Shown here: positions 16,344-22,971 of the stretch, one piece after another | Layout of the letters: each line of letters starts with the position of its first letter | How positions within the stretch are numbered: position 1 is the first letter of the stretch | From: a virus | Length of the DNA stretch: 27,090 bases | Direction: 5' to 3' (one strand) | IMG/VR virus record: IMGVR_UViG_3300027797_000112 | Coordinates: 1 to 27,090 of that record | Program-made: the position numbers and the translations under genes | The notes under the pieces: model-generated | Seen by the model: the letters and a program-made list of their open reading frames with translations, nothing else | Databases searched by the model: none | What the model was told of the DNA's origin: nothing

Positions 16344-16919
16344 ATGACTTTACGACTTAATGGCTCGACCTCGGGCTACATTGAAATTGATGCTCCAGCA
16401 GTAAGCGATAACAGCACAATAGTGCTGCCAACGGGTGGAGGACCTTTGAGCAAGATGGTGCTGGAGACCGCCAAGGCATCCACCAGCGGCACCTCAGTGG
16501 ACTTCACGGGCATTCCGAGCTGGGTGAAGCGGGTTACGGTGATGTTTAACGGGGTAAGTCTTAGTGGATCTTCTGACATCTTGGTGCAGATTGGGTCCGG
16601 CTCCTTCACCAGTTCTGGCTATACCTCTAACGGTTTCACATACAACAGCACCAACGCGACAGGGGGTTCGTCATCCAACAGTGGATTTATGGTTGCCCTA
16701 GGTGCTGCTGCAAATGCTCTGCGGGGGACGATGTTTATCAACCTTCATTCCGGCAGTCTATGGGTTTCCACTCACAATGGTCTGGTAAGCACGGTCAACG
16801 TTGTTCAAGGTGCTGGAGACGTGTCGCTGTCAGGAGCCCTGGATAGAGTTCGCATCACCACCGTCAACGGCACCGACACCTTTGACGCGGGGTCGATCAA
16901 CATCCTGTACGAGGGCTGA
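16344..16919 (+). CDS. Fibre-type beta-rich protein
   Basis: A 191-residue protein. The N-terminus (MTLRLNGSTSGYIEIDAPAV, then NSTIVLPTGGG) is the short attachment-type segment found on many phage adhesins. The rest is Ser/Gly/Thr-rich and beta-strand-like (WVKRVTVMFNGVSLSGSSDI, VSLSGALDRVRITTVNG, GSINILYEG), typical of a carbohydrate-binding jelly roll. There are no catalytic signatures. It lies ten bases after the preceding fibre gene and three before the next. It is probably one of several swappable receptor-binding subunits. Confidence 0.65.
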   Translation: MTLRLNGSTSGYIEIDAPAVSDNSTIVLPTGGGPLSKMVLETAKASTSGTSVDFTGIPSWVKRVTVMFNGVSLSGSSDILVQIGSGSFTSSGYTSNGFTYNSTNATGGSSSNSGFMVALGAAANALRGTMFINLHSGSLWVSTHNGLVSTVNVVQGAGDVSLSGALDRVRITTVNGTDTFDAGSINILYEG

Positions 16920-16921
16920 TC

Positions 16922-17659
16922 ATGAGCACACTTAACGTAGCATCAATCAACAGCGGCCCTATCGGCGGATTCCGCAACGCTGTAATCAACGGCAACCCTA
17001 CAATCAACCAACGTGGTTATGTTTCTGGTACTGCAACCAGTGGGGCCAACCAATACACGCTGGATCGCTGGCGGGTTGTCACGTCTGGTCAATCAATTAC
17101 TTGGGCCGATTCCGCCAACGTTCGTACTGTCACCGCTCCAGCTGGTGGTGTTGAACAAGTAGTCGAAGGTATCAATTTAGGAACGGGAACTTATACCTTA
17201 AGCTGGACTGGTACTGCTACAGCAACGGTAGGCGGTACTGCTATTGCTAATGGAACCACTGTGTCGCTAACAGGTGGTGTGGATACAACTGTGCGCTTTA
17301 TTAATGGCACATTCTCTTTAGCTCAACTTGAGCCTGGCACTAGGGCCACACCATTTGAGCGGCGGCCGATTGGGACTGAGCTGGCGCTGTGTCAGAGATA
17401 CCATCAGATCATTCAGTCTCTACGACTTTCAGGCTACCAAATAGCCGGCAATGAAATCTCAGCCCCAGTTGGATATATGACAACCATGAGAGCCGTTCCG
17501 ACAGCAGTGGTAAGCAGTTTTTCCTTAAACAATGTGGCAACTGCGACAGTTTTCGCAATCAATATGACTACGAGCGGCGGAGCTATCGGAATAGTTGCTG
17601 GAGGAACTGGTATCTTAAGTGCAGTTGACGGAACATTTACCCTATCCGCCGAGCTGTAA
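16922..17659 (+). CDS. Fibre or carbohydrate-binding-type protein
   Basis: A 245-residue protein with an N-terminus typical of phage fibre C-terminal modules: GGFRNAVINGNPTINQRGYV, then YTLDRWRVVTSGQSITW (residues about 15-63). A beta-sandwich-like region (TGTYTLSWTGTATATVGGTA) leads into LAQLEPGTRATPFERRPIGTELALCQRYHQII (about 132-164). This tail-end motif occurs in many phage proteins that bind surface glycans. It starts at ATG 16922, preceded by GAGGG, one of the few plausible Shine-Dalgarno sites in this block. Its position within the fibre cluster supports a role in host recognition. Confidence 0.72.
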   Translation: MSTLNVASINSGPIGGFRNAVINGNPTINQRGYVSGTATSGANQYTLDRWRVVTSGQSITWADSANVRTVTAPAGGVEQVVEGINLGTGTYTLSWTGTATATVGGTAIANGTTVSLTGGVDTTVRFINGTFSLAQLEPGTRATPFERRPIGTELALCQRYHQIIQSLRLSGYQIAGNEISAPVGYMTTMRAVPTAVVSSFSLNNVATATVFAINMTTSGGAIGIVAGGTGILSAVDGTFTLSAEL

Positions 17660-17665
17660 CCAACC

Positions 17666-17917
17666 ATGAGCACTTCAATGTATCAACTCACCACAAGCAC
17701 CACTATCCTCCGCCTTACCGACAACGCCTTCATCCCACCCGACCCCGGCAACAGGGACTACCGCGAATACCTGGAGTGGGTAGAGGCTGGCAACACCCCA
17801 GAGCCTGCCCCAGTACCTCCAACTCCACCGGCTCCACCTATACTCACAACGGAGCAAAAGCTAAACGCGGCTGGGCTGACTGTTGCAGAACTAAAAGAAC
17901 TATTCGGACTTCCGTAA
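17666..17917 (+). CDS. Small Pro-rich protein of the fibre cluster
   Basis: An 83-residue protein. The segment LRLTDNAFIPPDPGNRDYREYLEWVEAGNTPEPA (key parts: IPPDPGNRDYREYLEWV) is a conserved small module I associate with cyanophages and other environmental phages, usually beside fibre genes. A proline-rich linker (PVPPTPPAPPI) follows, and then a C-terminal helix (TTEQKLNAAGLTVAELKELFGL). Function is unknown. It could be a fibre chaperone or a connector. Confidence 0.65.
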   Translation: MSTSMYQLTTSTTILRLTDNAFIPPDPGNRDYREYLEWVEAGNTPEPAPVPPTPPAPPILTTEQKLNAAGLTVAELKELFGLP

Positions 17918-17918
17918 C

Positions 17919-18047
17919 ATGGGCAAACCAAAGTCCCATCAAAAGGTAGATCATATTCCTGGTCCACCTAAAAAGACCCGTCAAGGACAAGGACAACGCT
18001 CACTGCCTAATCACGGTCGTAAACAATCTCGCGGTCAAGGCCGCTAA
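17919..18047 (+). CDS. Small basic protein, 42 residues
   Basis: ATG at 17919 begins one base after the preceding stop codon and reads to TAA at 18045-18047. The product is hydrophilic and strongly basic (KPKSHQKVDH, PPKKTRQGQGQR, GRKQSRGQGR). There is no known domain. Tight packing between two genes and an uninterrupted frame support it as real. Its composition resembles the Lys/Arg-rich small proteins encoded before the large terminase, so binding to nucleic acid is possible but not shown. Confidence 0.55.
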   Translation: MGKPKSHQKVDHIPGPPKKTRQGQGQRSLPNHGRKQSRGQGR

Positions 18048-18052
18048 TCATC

Positions 18053-18253
18053 ATGCTTACTTTTCTTGGTCTTAAAGTTTCCTACGAAACTCTTGCCTTC
18101 TTGGCTCTTTTTCTTGCTTCTGAAGTTGTTGGTAACAGCAAACTTAAGGAGAATAGCATTGTTCAACTTCTTTTGAATGCTGTGAACTCCCTTAAGCCCT
18201 TCCGTACTGAGGATGATAAGATCCAAAAGGTTAAGGATTCTATTCTCAAGTAG
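18053..18253 (+). CDS. Single-helix membrane protein, holin candidate
   Basis: A 66-residue protein with one hydrophobic helix (YETLAFLALFLASEVVG, residues about 11-27). A second amphipathic stretch (IVQLLLNAVNSL) and a charged C-terminal tail follow (RTEDDKIQKVKDSILK). It is immediately upstream of the C39-like peptidase and in the place of the T7 holin gene 17.5 (67 residues), between the fibre genes and the terminase genes. That context suggests a role in lysis as a holin. There is no clear sequence similarity to T7 gp17.5, and small membrane proteins of other function look alike. Confidence 0.55.
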   Translation: MLTFLGLKVSYETLAFLALFLASEVVGNSKLKENSIVQLLLNAVNSLKPFRTEDDKIQKVKDSILK

Positions 18254-18265
18254 TAAGGTGGTTGA

Positions 18266-18826
18266 GTGCCTAACATTACTTTAAAAGTCCCTCAATATTA
18301 CCCTCAGCTAGATTCTACCACTCGTCATGGCAGCAGGATGTGCTTCTCAAGTACGGCTGCGATGGCTATCAAGTACCTCAATCCGACTACCCTCTTGGGG
18401 TCTAATGCCGATGATGACTACCTTAAAACGGTACTCAAGTATGGAGATACCACTAGTTCGGTAGCTCAGATCCGTGCCAATGCGGATTACGGGGTCAAAG
18501 CTACGTTCTATCAGAATGGCACCCACACAGTCCTCGAAAGGGAACTAGAGAAGGGCTACCCAGTGGCTTGTGGTATCCTCCACCACGGTCCTGCTCACGC
18601 TCCTAGGGGTGGTGGGCACTGGATGCTGGTCGTTGGGTTTACGGATACCCATGTTATCTGCCATGACCCGTATGGGGTGATGGATAATAGCAATGGAGGG
18701 TATCCTAAACCCGGTGTTGGGGGTAAATATGTCCCCTATGCGTGGAAATTATGGGCAAAACGATGGATGGTAGAGGGTAATGGCTCTGGTTGGTACATGA
18801 CCTTTCGGAAAACAACCCTTAAATAA
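18266..18826 (+). CDS. C39-like cysteine peptidase, endolysin candidate
   Basis: A 186-residue protein. The N-terminal VPQYYPQLD and RHGSRMCFSSTAAMA contain the likely catalytic C26 at the head of a helix. GGGHWMLVVGFTDTHVICHDPYG supplies H118 and D134 in the spacing expected for papain-like C39 peptidases. Proteins of this type are encoded by many environmental phages, where they are thought to act as endolysins cutting peptidoglycan peptide bonds; this is inference here. The start is GTG 18266, preceded by AAGGTGG. It follows the holin-like gene by twelve bases, forming a plausible lysis pair. No signal peptide is seen, so it would need a holin or similar release route. Alternatively it may be virion-associated. 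Confidence 0.75.
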   Translation: MPNITLKVPQYYPQLDSTTRHGSRMCFSSTAAMAIKYLNPTTLLGSNADDDYLKTVLKYGDTTSSVAQIRANADYGVKATFYQNGTHTVLERELEKGYPVACGILHHGPAHAPRGGGHWMLVVGFTDTHVICHDPYGVMDNSNGGYPKPGVGGKYVPYAWKLWAKRWMVEGNGSGWYMTFRKTTLK

Positions 18827-18844
18827 ACACTTTTATTAAATAAA

Positions 18845-19186
18845 ATGGCTTCTATTACAACTGATGCTGTAACAACGGTTGGTACATTCATTTCGGAGAA
18901 TAGCAGCAATGCCTTTTCCCTTGGGGCATCTCGTTCCCTTGCAATTGGGGTAACAACGGCTAATATTGCGTTGACCACAACGTGTCGTTTTGTATCTATT
19001 ACTCCTGCTGGGGGTACTCATTGTCACTATCAGATTGGTAGTGGGGCACAAACAGCTACTTCATCTTCACATTACTTGCGTACTGGTGACCGGATAGTAC
19101 TTGCAGTCCCTGTTAATGCAAATATTGCGACAATTCAGGGTACTGGTGCTAGTACTACCCTTTACATCACAGAACTTTTCAACTAA
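18845..19186 (+). CDS. Small virion-type beta-rich protein
   Basis: A 113-residue protein with alternating Ser/Thr-rich strands (TVGTFISENSSNAFSLGASR, CRFVSITPAGGTHCHYQIG). The C-terminal half is SSHYLRTGDRIVLAVPVNANIATIQGTG and ending TTLYITELF. This pattern of a short YxxxGDRIVLxVP segment ending in a TELxx strand recurs in small structural proteins of phages. The exact role (decoration, head completion or fibre accessory) is unknown. An AT-rich stretch without a Shine-Dalgarno precedes ATG 18845. Confidence 0.6.
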   Translation: MASITTDAVTTVGTFISENSSNAFSLGASRSLAIGVTTANIALTTTCRFVSITPAGGTHCHYQIGSGAQTATSSSHYLRTGDRIVLAVPVNANIATIQGTGASTTLYITELFN

Positions 19187-19195
19187 TTAATTATC

Positions 19196-19612
19196 ATGGC
19201 TACTAGCGCATTTTTTAAATTCAATAGCTTTACTGAAGCAGTAGCAGAAAAGGTTCATAACCTTGGTGCTGATGTACTTGAGGTTGCTCTGACTAACACG
19301 CTTCCAGTAAACACCAACACCCAGCTAAGCAACATCACTCAAATCACCTATACCTTCCTTAACGCTCGTACCGTTACGGTGAGTGGTAGTGCTCAAACTG
19401 CTGGTGTGTATAAGCTGAGCATCACTGACAAGACCCTTACTTCTACTGGCGGTTCTACTGGTCCGTTCCGGTATGTTGTGTTGTTTAATCAGACAGCCAC
19501 TAACGATGAACTGATTGGTTGGTACGATTATGGTTCTTCTATTACCCTTGGAGATGGAGAGTCGCTGCTGCTGAACTTCGACGATGCTAACGGTGTCCTG
19601 ACCATTACCTGA
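19196..19612 (+). CDS. Small virion-type protein, 138 residues
   Basis: It begins MATSAFFKFNSFTEAVAEKVHNLGADVLEVALTN, read as AFFKFNSFTEAVAEKVHNLG and LEVALTNTLP. This N-terminus recurs in small phage virion proteins of unknown role. The remainder is beta-rich (RTVTVSGSAQTAGVYKLSI, TGPFRYVVLFNQTATND, ITLGDGESLLLNFDDANGVL) and looks like a compact sandwich. It is followed by the short 19627 gene. No enzymatic motif is seen; a head-decorating or tail-associated role is a guess. Confidence 0.65.
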   Translation: MATSAFFKFNSFTEAVAEKVHNLGADVLEVALTNTLPVNTNTQLSNITQITYTFLNARTVTVSGSAQTAGVYKLSITDKTLTSTGGSTGPFRYVVLFNQTATNDELIGWYDYGSSITLGDGESLLLNFDDANGVLTIT

Positions 19613-19626
19613 TAACGGAGGGGGCC

Positions 19627-19791
19627 ATGATTTATCCTCCTGATGGAGTTGAGGTATTAGTTACCACTGATGGCAATGAACAGATTTTTGCTATTTGGAA
19701 TGGTAGCTACTGGGAAGTTGGGGTCGAAAATGATCCACTTCAGGCCCCATTAAACAAAACAGTGGTTGAGTGGCAATGGAGGACTGAGTAA
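19627..19791 (+). CDS. 54-residue protein with a strong ribosome binding site
   Basis: ATG 19627 is preceded by GGAGGGGG, the clearest Shine-Dalgarno in the window, and the frame runs to TAA 19789-19791. The TAA overlaps the ATG of the next gene by one base. The product (IYPPDGVEVLVTTDG, FAIWNGSYWEVG, VVEWQWRTE) is a small beta-hairpin-rich, acidic, Trp-rich polypeptide. It resembles the small sandwich domains that phages attach to fibres. Function is unknown. The one-base overlap with the 661-residue repeat protein suggests coupled translation and perhaps a chaperone or cap role. Confidence 0.65.
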   Translation: MIYPPDGVEVLVTTDGNEQIFAIWNGSYWEVGVENDPLQAPLNKTVVEWQWRTE

Positions 19792-21776
19792 TGGCCCCAA
19801 TATTTCAGGCAGAAACTGGGCAGCAAAGCACTTCTGGTAGTAGTGTTACCCTTTCGTGGCCTACTCACCTTACCAATGACATTGGTTTAATTGTCACTGA
19901 GATAGCTGGTAACAGTGCCACCCTAACTCCTCCTGCTGGGTGGACTGCCATTCCAGGTACGCCTGTTTCGGATACTGCTGGCCTCGCGAGCGGCTCCCAG
20001 CTTCATGTTTGGTGGAAGCGGGCAGCATCCGCATCCGAAGCGTCTGTGGTCACTGGATCCACAACTGACCACCTTGTTGCCCGCCTTTTTACGTTTCGAG
20101 GATGCGTTACTACTGGTAACCCTTACAACGTAACGACAACAGGAGCCAAGACCACCAGTAGTCCTACAGCAACGGTTCCAGCCCTTGTTACTACTGTCGA
20201 TGACACGCTCATTACAATGGTGGTGGGGCGTCCAAACGACAGCGGCTTTACGATCCACTTTGGTGTTCCTGTTAATGCAAACCTTACGGGACTAGGTGAG
20301 GCGGGAGAAGGTGGGACAACACTGGGTAACGGGGGTGGTTTTGTTGTCAGCTATGGCGAAAAAGCTACCGCCGGTAATACCGGAACTAGTACCCTAACCA
20401 AAATTACCAGCACGACCGATACTTACGTCGTATTGGCCCTTATTCCGGACCCTTCACTAAAAATACTTAATTGTAGCAGAGGTCTGTTTACTGGGACTCA
20501 GCCTAACGTTCTTCTGCAAACGTCCAGAACGATTGACGGAACTACCCAAACCTACTCAGTTGTTGGAAATAGTCTTGATCTTTCTACGTCTGGTTCCTCG
20601 CCTGTTTCCCTTGACATTAGTACTGGGGCGTTTACCCTTGCGGGGACAACTGCTGGGTTACTGTTCAATAGAAATTTAATTCAACAACTCGGTACATTTT
20701 CGGTTGTTGGGAATAACGTAAATCTTTCTAAGTCTGTTTCCCTTGATGTCAATGTAGGAACGTTTACCTACAATGGAACCACAACGGGACTGCTGTTTAA
20801 TCGAAACTTAATTCAACAACTCGGTACATTTTCGGCTGTTGGACACAACTTACTGCTTCAAAAAACAGCTAGATTAGACATTACAACAGGCTCTTATGCT
20901 GTTAATGGGTTTAATGCAGCTTTAACAAAGCAGTTTTGTATTGATGGAATTACTAGTTCGTATTCCTTTGTTGGTAATTCCGCTCTCCTTCAACGGGCAG
21001 CACGAATAAACGCCACAAGCCAAACGTATAACCTTGTTGGAACCGCAACGGGACTTCTCCAAAATAGACAACTTGTTTCCCAAACAGGAACGTTTTCTAT
21101 TGCTGGTGTTCAGATTGAATTAATCTATACACCAACAGGAGCCACCTTTACCTTAGATAATCAAACAGGAACCTTTGCGGTTACTGGTATCCTTGCAAAT
21201 CTTAACAAGCAATCTATACTAAGCACTCAAATAGGCTCTTACGCTAGTGCGGGCAATACGCTTGGATTTATTCGAGCACTGGCAATACAAAGCATTGTTG
21301 GTACGTTTTCGATTGCTGGAATTTCTGTTGGTATTAATAAACAAATTACACTAAATCTACAGATAGGGACGTACACACTATCCGGCAATACGCTTGGATT
21401 CATTCAAGCACTAGCCCTCCATAGTGTTCTTGGGTCATTTTCTGTGTCCGGTAAGGATGCAGTATTCTCACTTACGAAACCCTTTAGCCTTACAACTGGC
21501 ACCTATACAGTTAGTGGCAATACTGTAGGGGTCAATAGGTTCTATCAACTTAATAATCAACCCGGCAATTACTTTGTTGTTGGGTCAGACTTGGATTACT
21601 TTAGTAGTAGAAATCTGGTTACATTACCACTAGCTATTGTCACTGATTTCCGATCAGTTGGTAACTTCTTCTGGTATCAAACCACACAAACAATCCAACC
21701 CGTCAAGTATAAAATTACCAAGCGTAATGAGTTTATATTGGGACGGCAAACACACATGGGTCGTAGAGGCATATGA
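19791..21776 (+). CDS. Large repeat protein of the virion or fibre type
   Basis: A 661-residue protein. Residues about 1-225 form an Ser/Thr/Gly-rich jelly-roll-like domain (VTLSWPTHLTNDIGLIVTE, PPAGWTAIPG, LHVWWKRAAS, ARLFTFRGC), common in phage surface proteins. Residues 253-613 are sixteen tandem repeats of 22 residues with the pattern GTFSVxGNxxxLxxxxxLxxxx; repeat 1 has 26 residues and repeat 9 has 27. Regular beta-strand spacing suggests a solenoid or a long stack. The last 48 residues are basic (VKYKITKRNEF, ILGRQTHMGRRG). There is no signal peptide or catalytic motif. It starts at TAATG overlap with the 54-residue gene and ends in an ATGA overlap with the small terminase. It is probably a fibre, tail spike or capsid appendage. 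Confidence 0.75.
   Translation: MAPIFQAETGQQSTSGSSVTLSWPTHLTNDIGLIVTEIAGNSATLTPPAGWTAIPGTPVSDTAGLASGSQLHVWWKRAASASEASVVTGSTTDHLVARLFTFRGCVTTGNPYNVTTTGAKTTSSPTATVPALVTTVDDTLITMVVGRPNDSGFTIHFGVPVNANLTGLGEAGEGGTTLGNGGGFVVSYGEKATAGNTGTSTLTKITSTTDTYVVLALIPDPSLKILNCSRGLFTGTQPNVLLQTSRTIDGTTQTYSVVGNSLDLSTSGSSPVSLDISTGAFTLAGTTAGLLFNRNLIQQLGTFSVVGNNVNLSKSVSLDVNVGTFTYNGTTTGLLFNRNLIQQLGTFSAVGHNLLLQKTARLDITTGSYAVNGFNAALTKQFCIDGITSSYSFVGNSALLQRAARINATSQTYNLVGTATGLLQNRQLVSQTGTFSIAGVQIELIYTPTGATFTLDNQTGTFAVTGILANLNKQSILSTQIGSYASAGNTLGFIRALAIQSIVGTFSIAGISVGINKQITLNLQIGTYTLSGNTLGFIQALALHSVLGSFSVSGKDAVFSLTKPFSLTTGTYTVSGNTVGVNRFYQLNNQPGNYFVVGSDLDYFSSRNLVTLPLAIVTDFRSVGNFFWYQTTQTIQPVKYKITKRNEFILGRQTHMGRRGI
20547..21629 (+). 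repeat. Sixteen 22-residue coding repeats (66-bp unit)
   Basis: The encoded repeats begin at residues GTF/GTY/GSY/GSF and carry a Gly at position 7. DNA similarity is highest between units two apart. A 28-bp stretch is identical at 20676-20703 and 20808-20835, 132 bases apart. GGCAATACGCTTGGATT occurs at 21252 and again at 21384, also 132 bases apart. This implies a 44-residue double unit that has been duplicated more than once. Confidence 0.85.
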
Positions 21777-22003
21777 CACAACGAGCTAACGAGCAAGATT
21801 TTAACGAGCTTCACGGCCTCGTTACTAATGAACTGATCATGCGTATTAAATCAGGCACAGCCACCACACAAGATCTAAAAGCTGCTGCTGATTGGCTTGG
21901 TAAGAATAATATTACGGGTGTTCCCGTGATGGGGTCGCCTTTGGCATCACTGTTTAGTAGTCTTGAATTGGAGCTGGAGGATGTCGAACGGGCCATTAGA
22001 TGA
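21773..22003 (+). CDS. Small terminase subunit, T7 gp18-like (probable)
   Basis: A 76-residue helical protein (T7 gp18 has 89). The segment ELHGLVTNELIMRIKSGTATTQDLKAAADWLGKNNI, read as LVTNELIMRIKSG, ATTQDLKAAADWL and GKNNITGVPV, is the pattern I know from small terminase subunits of T7-like environmental phages: a helix, a short Gly-containing turn, then LxxAxxWLxxN. It ends LELELEDVERAIR. Small terminases bind phage DNA and regulate the large subunit. ATG 21773 overlaps the previous TGA (ATGA). Its order after the fibre genes and before an 18.5-position membrane protein agrees with T7. The large subunit is unusually far downstream, at 25734. Confidence 0.72.
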   Translation: MTQRANEQDFNELHGLVTNELIMRIKSGTATTQDLKAAADWLGKNNITGVPVMGSPLASLFSSLELELEDVERAIR

Positions 22004-22217
22004 TGAAGAACATGTGTCAGCAATGCTTAGGAACTTAGCAGCAACTGCTTTCCTAGCACTCTTTAGTTGGCACCTGATCACTCTTCATAATATTGCTAAA
22101 TCAGTTGAGGTGCTTGTCGAAAGAGTAAGTGCCTCCAACTCAAGGATTGAGCGCCTCGAAAACGAAGTATTCTTTAAGGACACACCTTATGGCGCCAAGG
22201 AAAACAACAACCCCTAA
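21981..22217 (+). CDS. Membrane-anchored coiled-coil protein, i-spanin or 18.5-position candidate
   Basis: A 78-residue protein from ATG 21981 (an in-frame TTG lies at 21963), with GGAGCTGGAGG just upstream as a good ribosome binding site. It overlaps the end of the small terminase gene by 23 bases. An acidic N-terminus is followed by one transmembrane helix (LAATAFLALFSWHLITL, about residues 20-36). A heptad-like coiled coil follows (IAKSVEVLVERVSASNSRIERLENEVF, about 40-66). This matches the layout of T7 gp18.5, the inner-membrane spanin (Rz), which lies in the same place after gene 18. No separate Rz1-like lipoprotein was found, so the spanin call is tentative; a holin or antiholin role is the alternative. 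Confidence 0.6.
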   Translation: MSNGPLDDEEHVSAMLRNLAATAFLALFSWHLITLHNIAKSVEVLVERVSASNSRIERLENEVFFKDTPYGAKENNNP

Positions 22218-22467
22218 GCGTAGTGCTGCGTATTATCGGAGTAACCCCGAAGCTTACGCAAAGAAACTTGCTTATGATACAAAGGAGAATAAATCTCGAA
22301 CTGATAGAAAGTATCGCGCTGACCTTGCTGATGCCCGCCGTAAACGTGGCATGATGGGTAAGGGTGGTGATGATCTTTCTCACACCCAGAGTGGCCGCTT
22401 AGTTAAGGAATCGCCCTCAAAAAATCGAGCAAGAAACGGAGCGGGTGGGAAGCCCAAAAAGAAATGA
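22189..22467 (+). CDS. Small basic protein, 92 residues
   Basis: A Lys/Arg-rich, hydrophilic protein beginning MAPRKTTTPKRSAAYYRSNP at ATG 22189. It overlaps the preceding gene by 29 bases and the next by four (ATGA). AYAKKLAYDTKENKSRTDRK is followed by YRADLADARRKRGM and then DLSHTQSGRLVKESPSKNRARNG. The SHTxSGRLVxESxSxNRxRN motif recurs in short proteins of environmental phages and even large algal viruses, without a known function. The composition suggests nucleic acid binding. An upstream TTG start at 22129 is rejected because the extension overlaps the spanin-like gene further and does not look like the rest of the protein. Confidence 0.65.
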   Translation: MAPRKTTTPKRSAAYYRSNPEAYAKKLAYDTKENKSRTDRKYRADLADARRKRGMMGKGGDDLSHTQSGRLVKESPSKNRARNGAGGKPKKK

Positions 22468-22613
22468 ATAAAGGAAACGCTAAGCCACCTGGCCTCTATG
22501 CCAACATGAATGCTCGCAAGGCAGCAGGCAAGAGTCGCCCCAAAAGTAAGTCTACGGTTACCCCAAAGGCTTACGCTAATATGAAAGCAGGCTTCCCTAA
22601 AAAGAAGAAGTAA
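22464..22613 (+). CDS. Small basic protein, 49 residues
   Basis: ATG 22464 overlaps the preceding TGA (ATGA), and the frame runs to TAA 22611-22613. The product contains the internal echo LYANMNARKAAG and AYANMKAGF, and ends FPKKKK. A short PGLYANxxAKR-type protein is a recurrent small gene of cyanophages and other environmental phages. No function is known. It is too short and disordered for fold prediction by eye. Strongly positive charge and tight coupling with the 92-residue gene suggest a common role, possibly DNA binding in the virion or host. Confidence 0.6.
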   Translation: MNKGNAKPPGLYANMNARKAAGKSRPKSKSTVTPKAYANMKAGFPKKKK

Positions 22614-22632
22614 ATTTACTCCTATCGAGTCA

Positions 22633-22950
22633 ATGCCACTCAAGGGTCCTTCCGATTACCTTTTTAATTTAAGGGCTATGTCTTCCTCAGAAGCTAAACG
22701 ACTTTGGCGATCTGCGATAAAAGATCATTGGAATAACCAATGTGTTTATTGTGGATCAAATCATGATCTAACGTTGGATCACGTCATTCCAAAAGCCCGT
22801 GGAGGTCACGACATCACATCGAATGTGGTCCCTGCTTGTCTTAAATGTAACCAGTCAAAAGGTTCGAACCACTGGTTATCTTGGTGGGTTGGTCAAGAGC
22901 ATTTTGACCCATCCAATTTTTCAAAGGTCCTTTCTTGGACAACTAGCTAG
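22633..22950 (+). CDS. HNH endonuclease
   Basis: A 105-residue protein with a canonical HNH/zinc-finger core: C37-x2-C40, then LTLDHVIPKARGG (residues 46-58) with D49/H50, N64 in TSNVVPAC, and C69-x2-C72 N73 (CLKCNQSKG). Such domains are metal-dependent nucleases, found both as homing endonucleases and as terminase-associated nucleases in some tailed phages. It sits between small and large terminase genes, which allows either reading. The N-terminal 35 residues (LFNLRAMSSSEAKRLWRSAIKDHW) form a helical lead-in. No extra DNA-binding domain such as a NUMOD repeat is visible. The 3' part also holds a tRNA T-arm-like inverted repeat. Confidence 0.85.
   Translation: MPLKGPSDYLFNLRAMSSSEAKRLWRSAIKDHWNNQCVYCGSNHDLTLDHVIPKARGGHDITSNVVPACLKCNQSKGSNHWLSWWVGQEHFDPSNFSKVLSWTTS
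22848..22878. repeat. Nested inverted repeat resembling a tRNA T-arm and acceptor end
   Basis: TAACCAGT (22848-22855) and ACTGGTTA (22871-22878) are perfect 8-bp inverted repeats. They enclose CAAAA plus the palindrome GGTTCGAACC (22861-22870), which matches the classic T-loop sequence. No full tRNA can be folded here, because there is no D-arm or anticodon arm with the right spacing. The stretch is inside the HNH coding region and encodes its zinc-ligand end, so it may be chance. Confidence 0.5.
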
Positions 22951-22971
22951 TTAACTTATCCATTAAAACAA

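Noticed and set aside
20547-21629. Repeat block considered as a CRISPR array or mobile element
   Set aside because: Repeats are in frame, 66 bases long with no unique spacers, and encode a regular protein pattern.
22129-22188. Longer start for the 92-residue basic protein
   Set aside because: It needs a TTG start and overlaps the spanin-like gene by a further 60 bases; the ATG at 22189 gives the expected basic N-terminus.
22848-22878. Possible complete tRNA gene
   Set aside because: Only a T-arm-like part is present; no D-arm, anticodon arm or correctly placed 5' acceptor strand could be folded.
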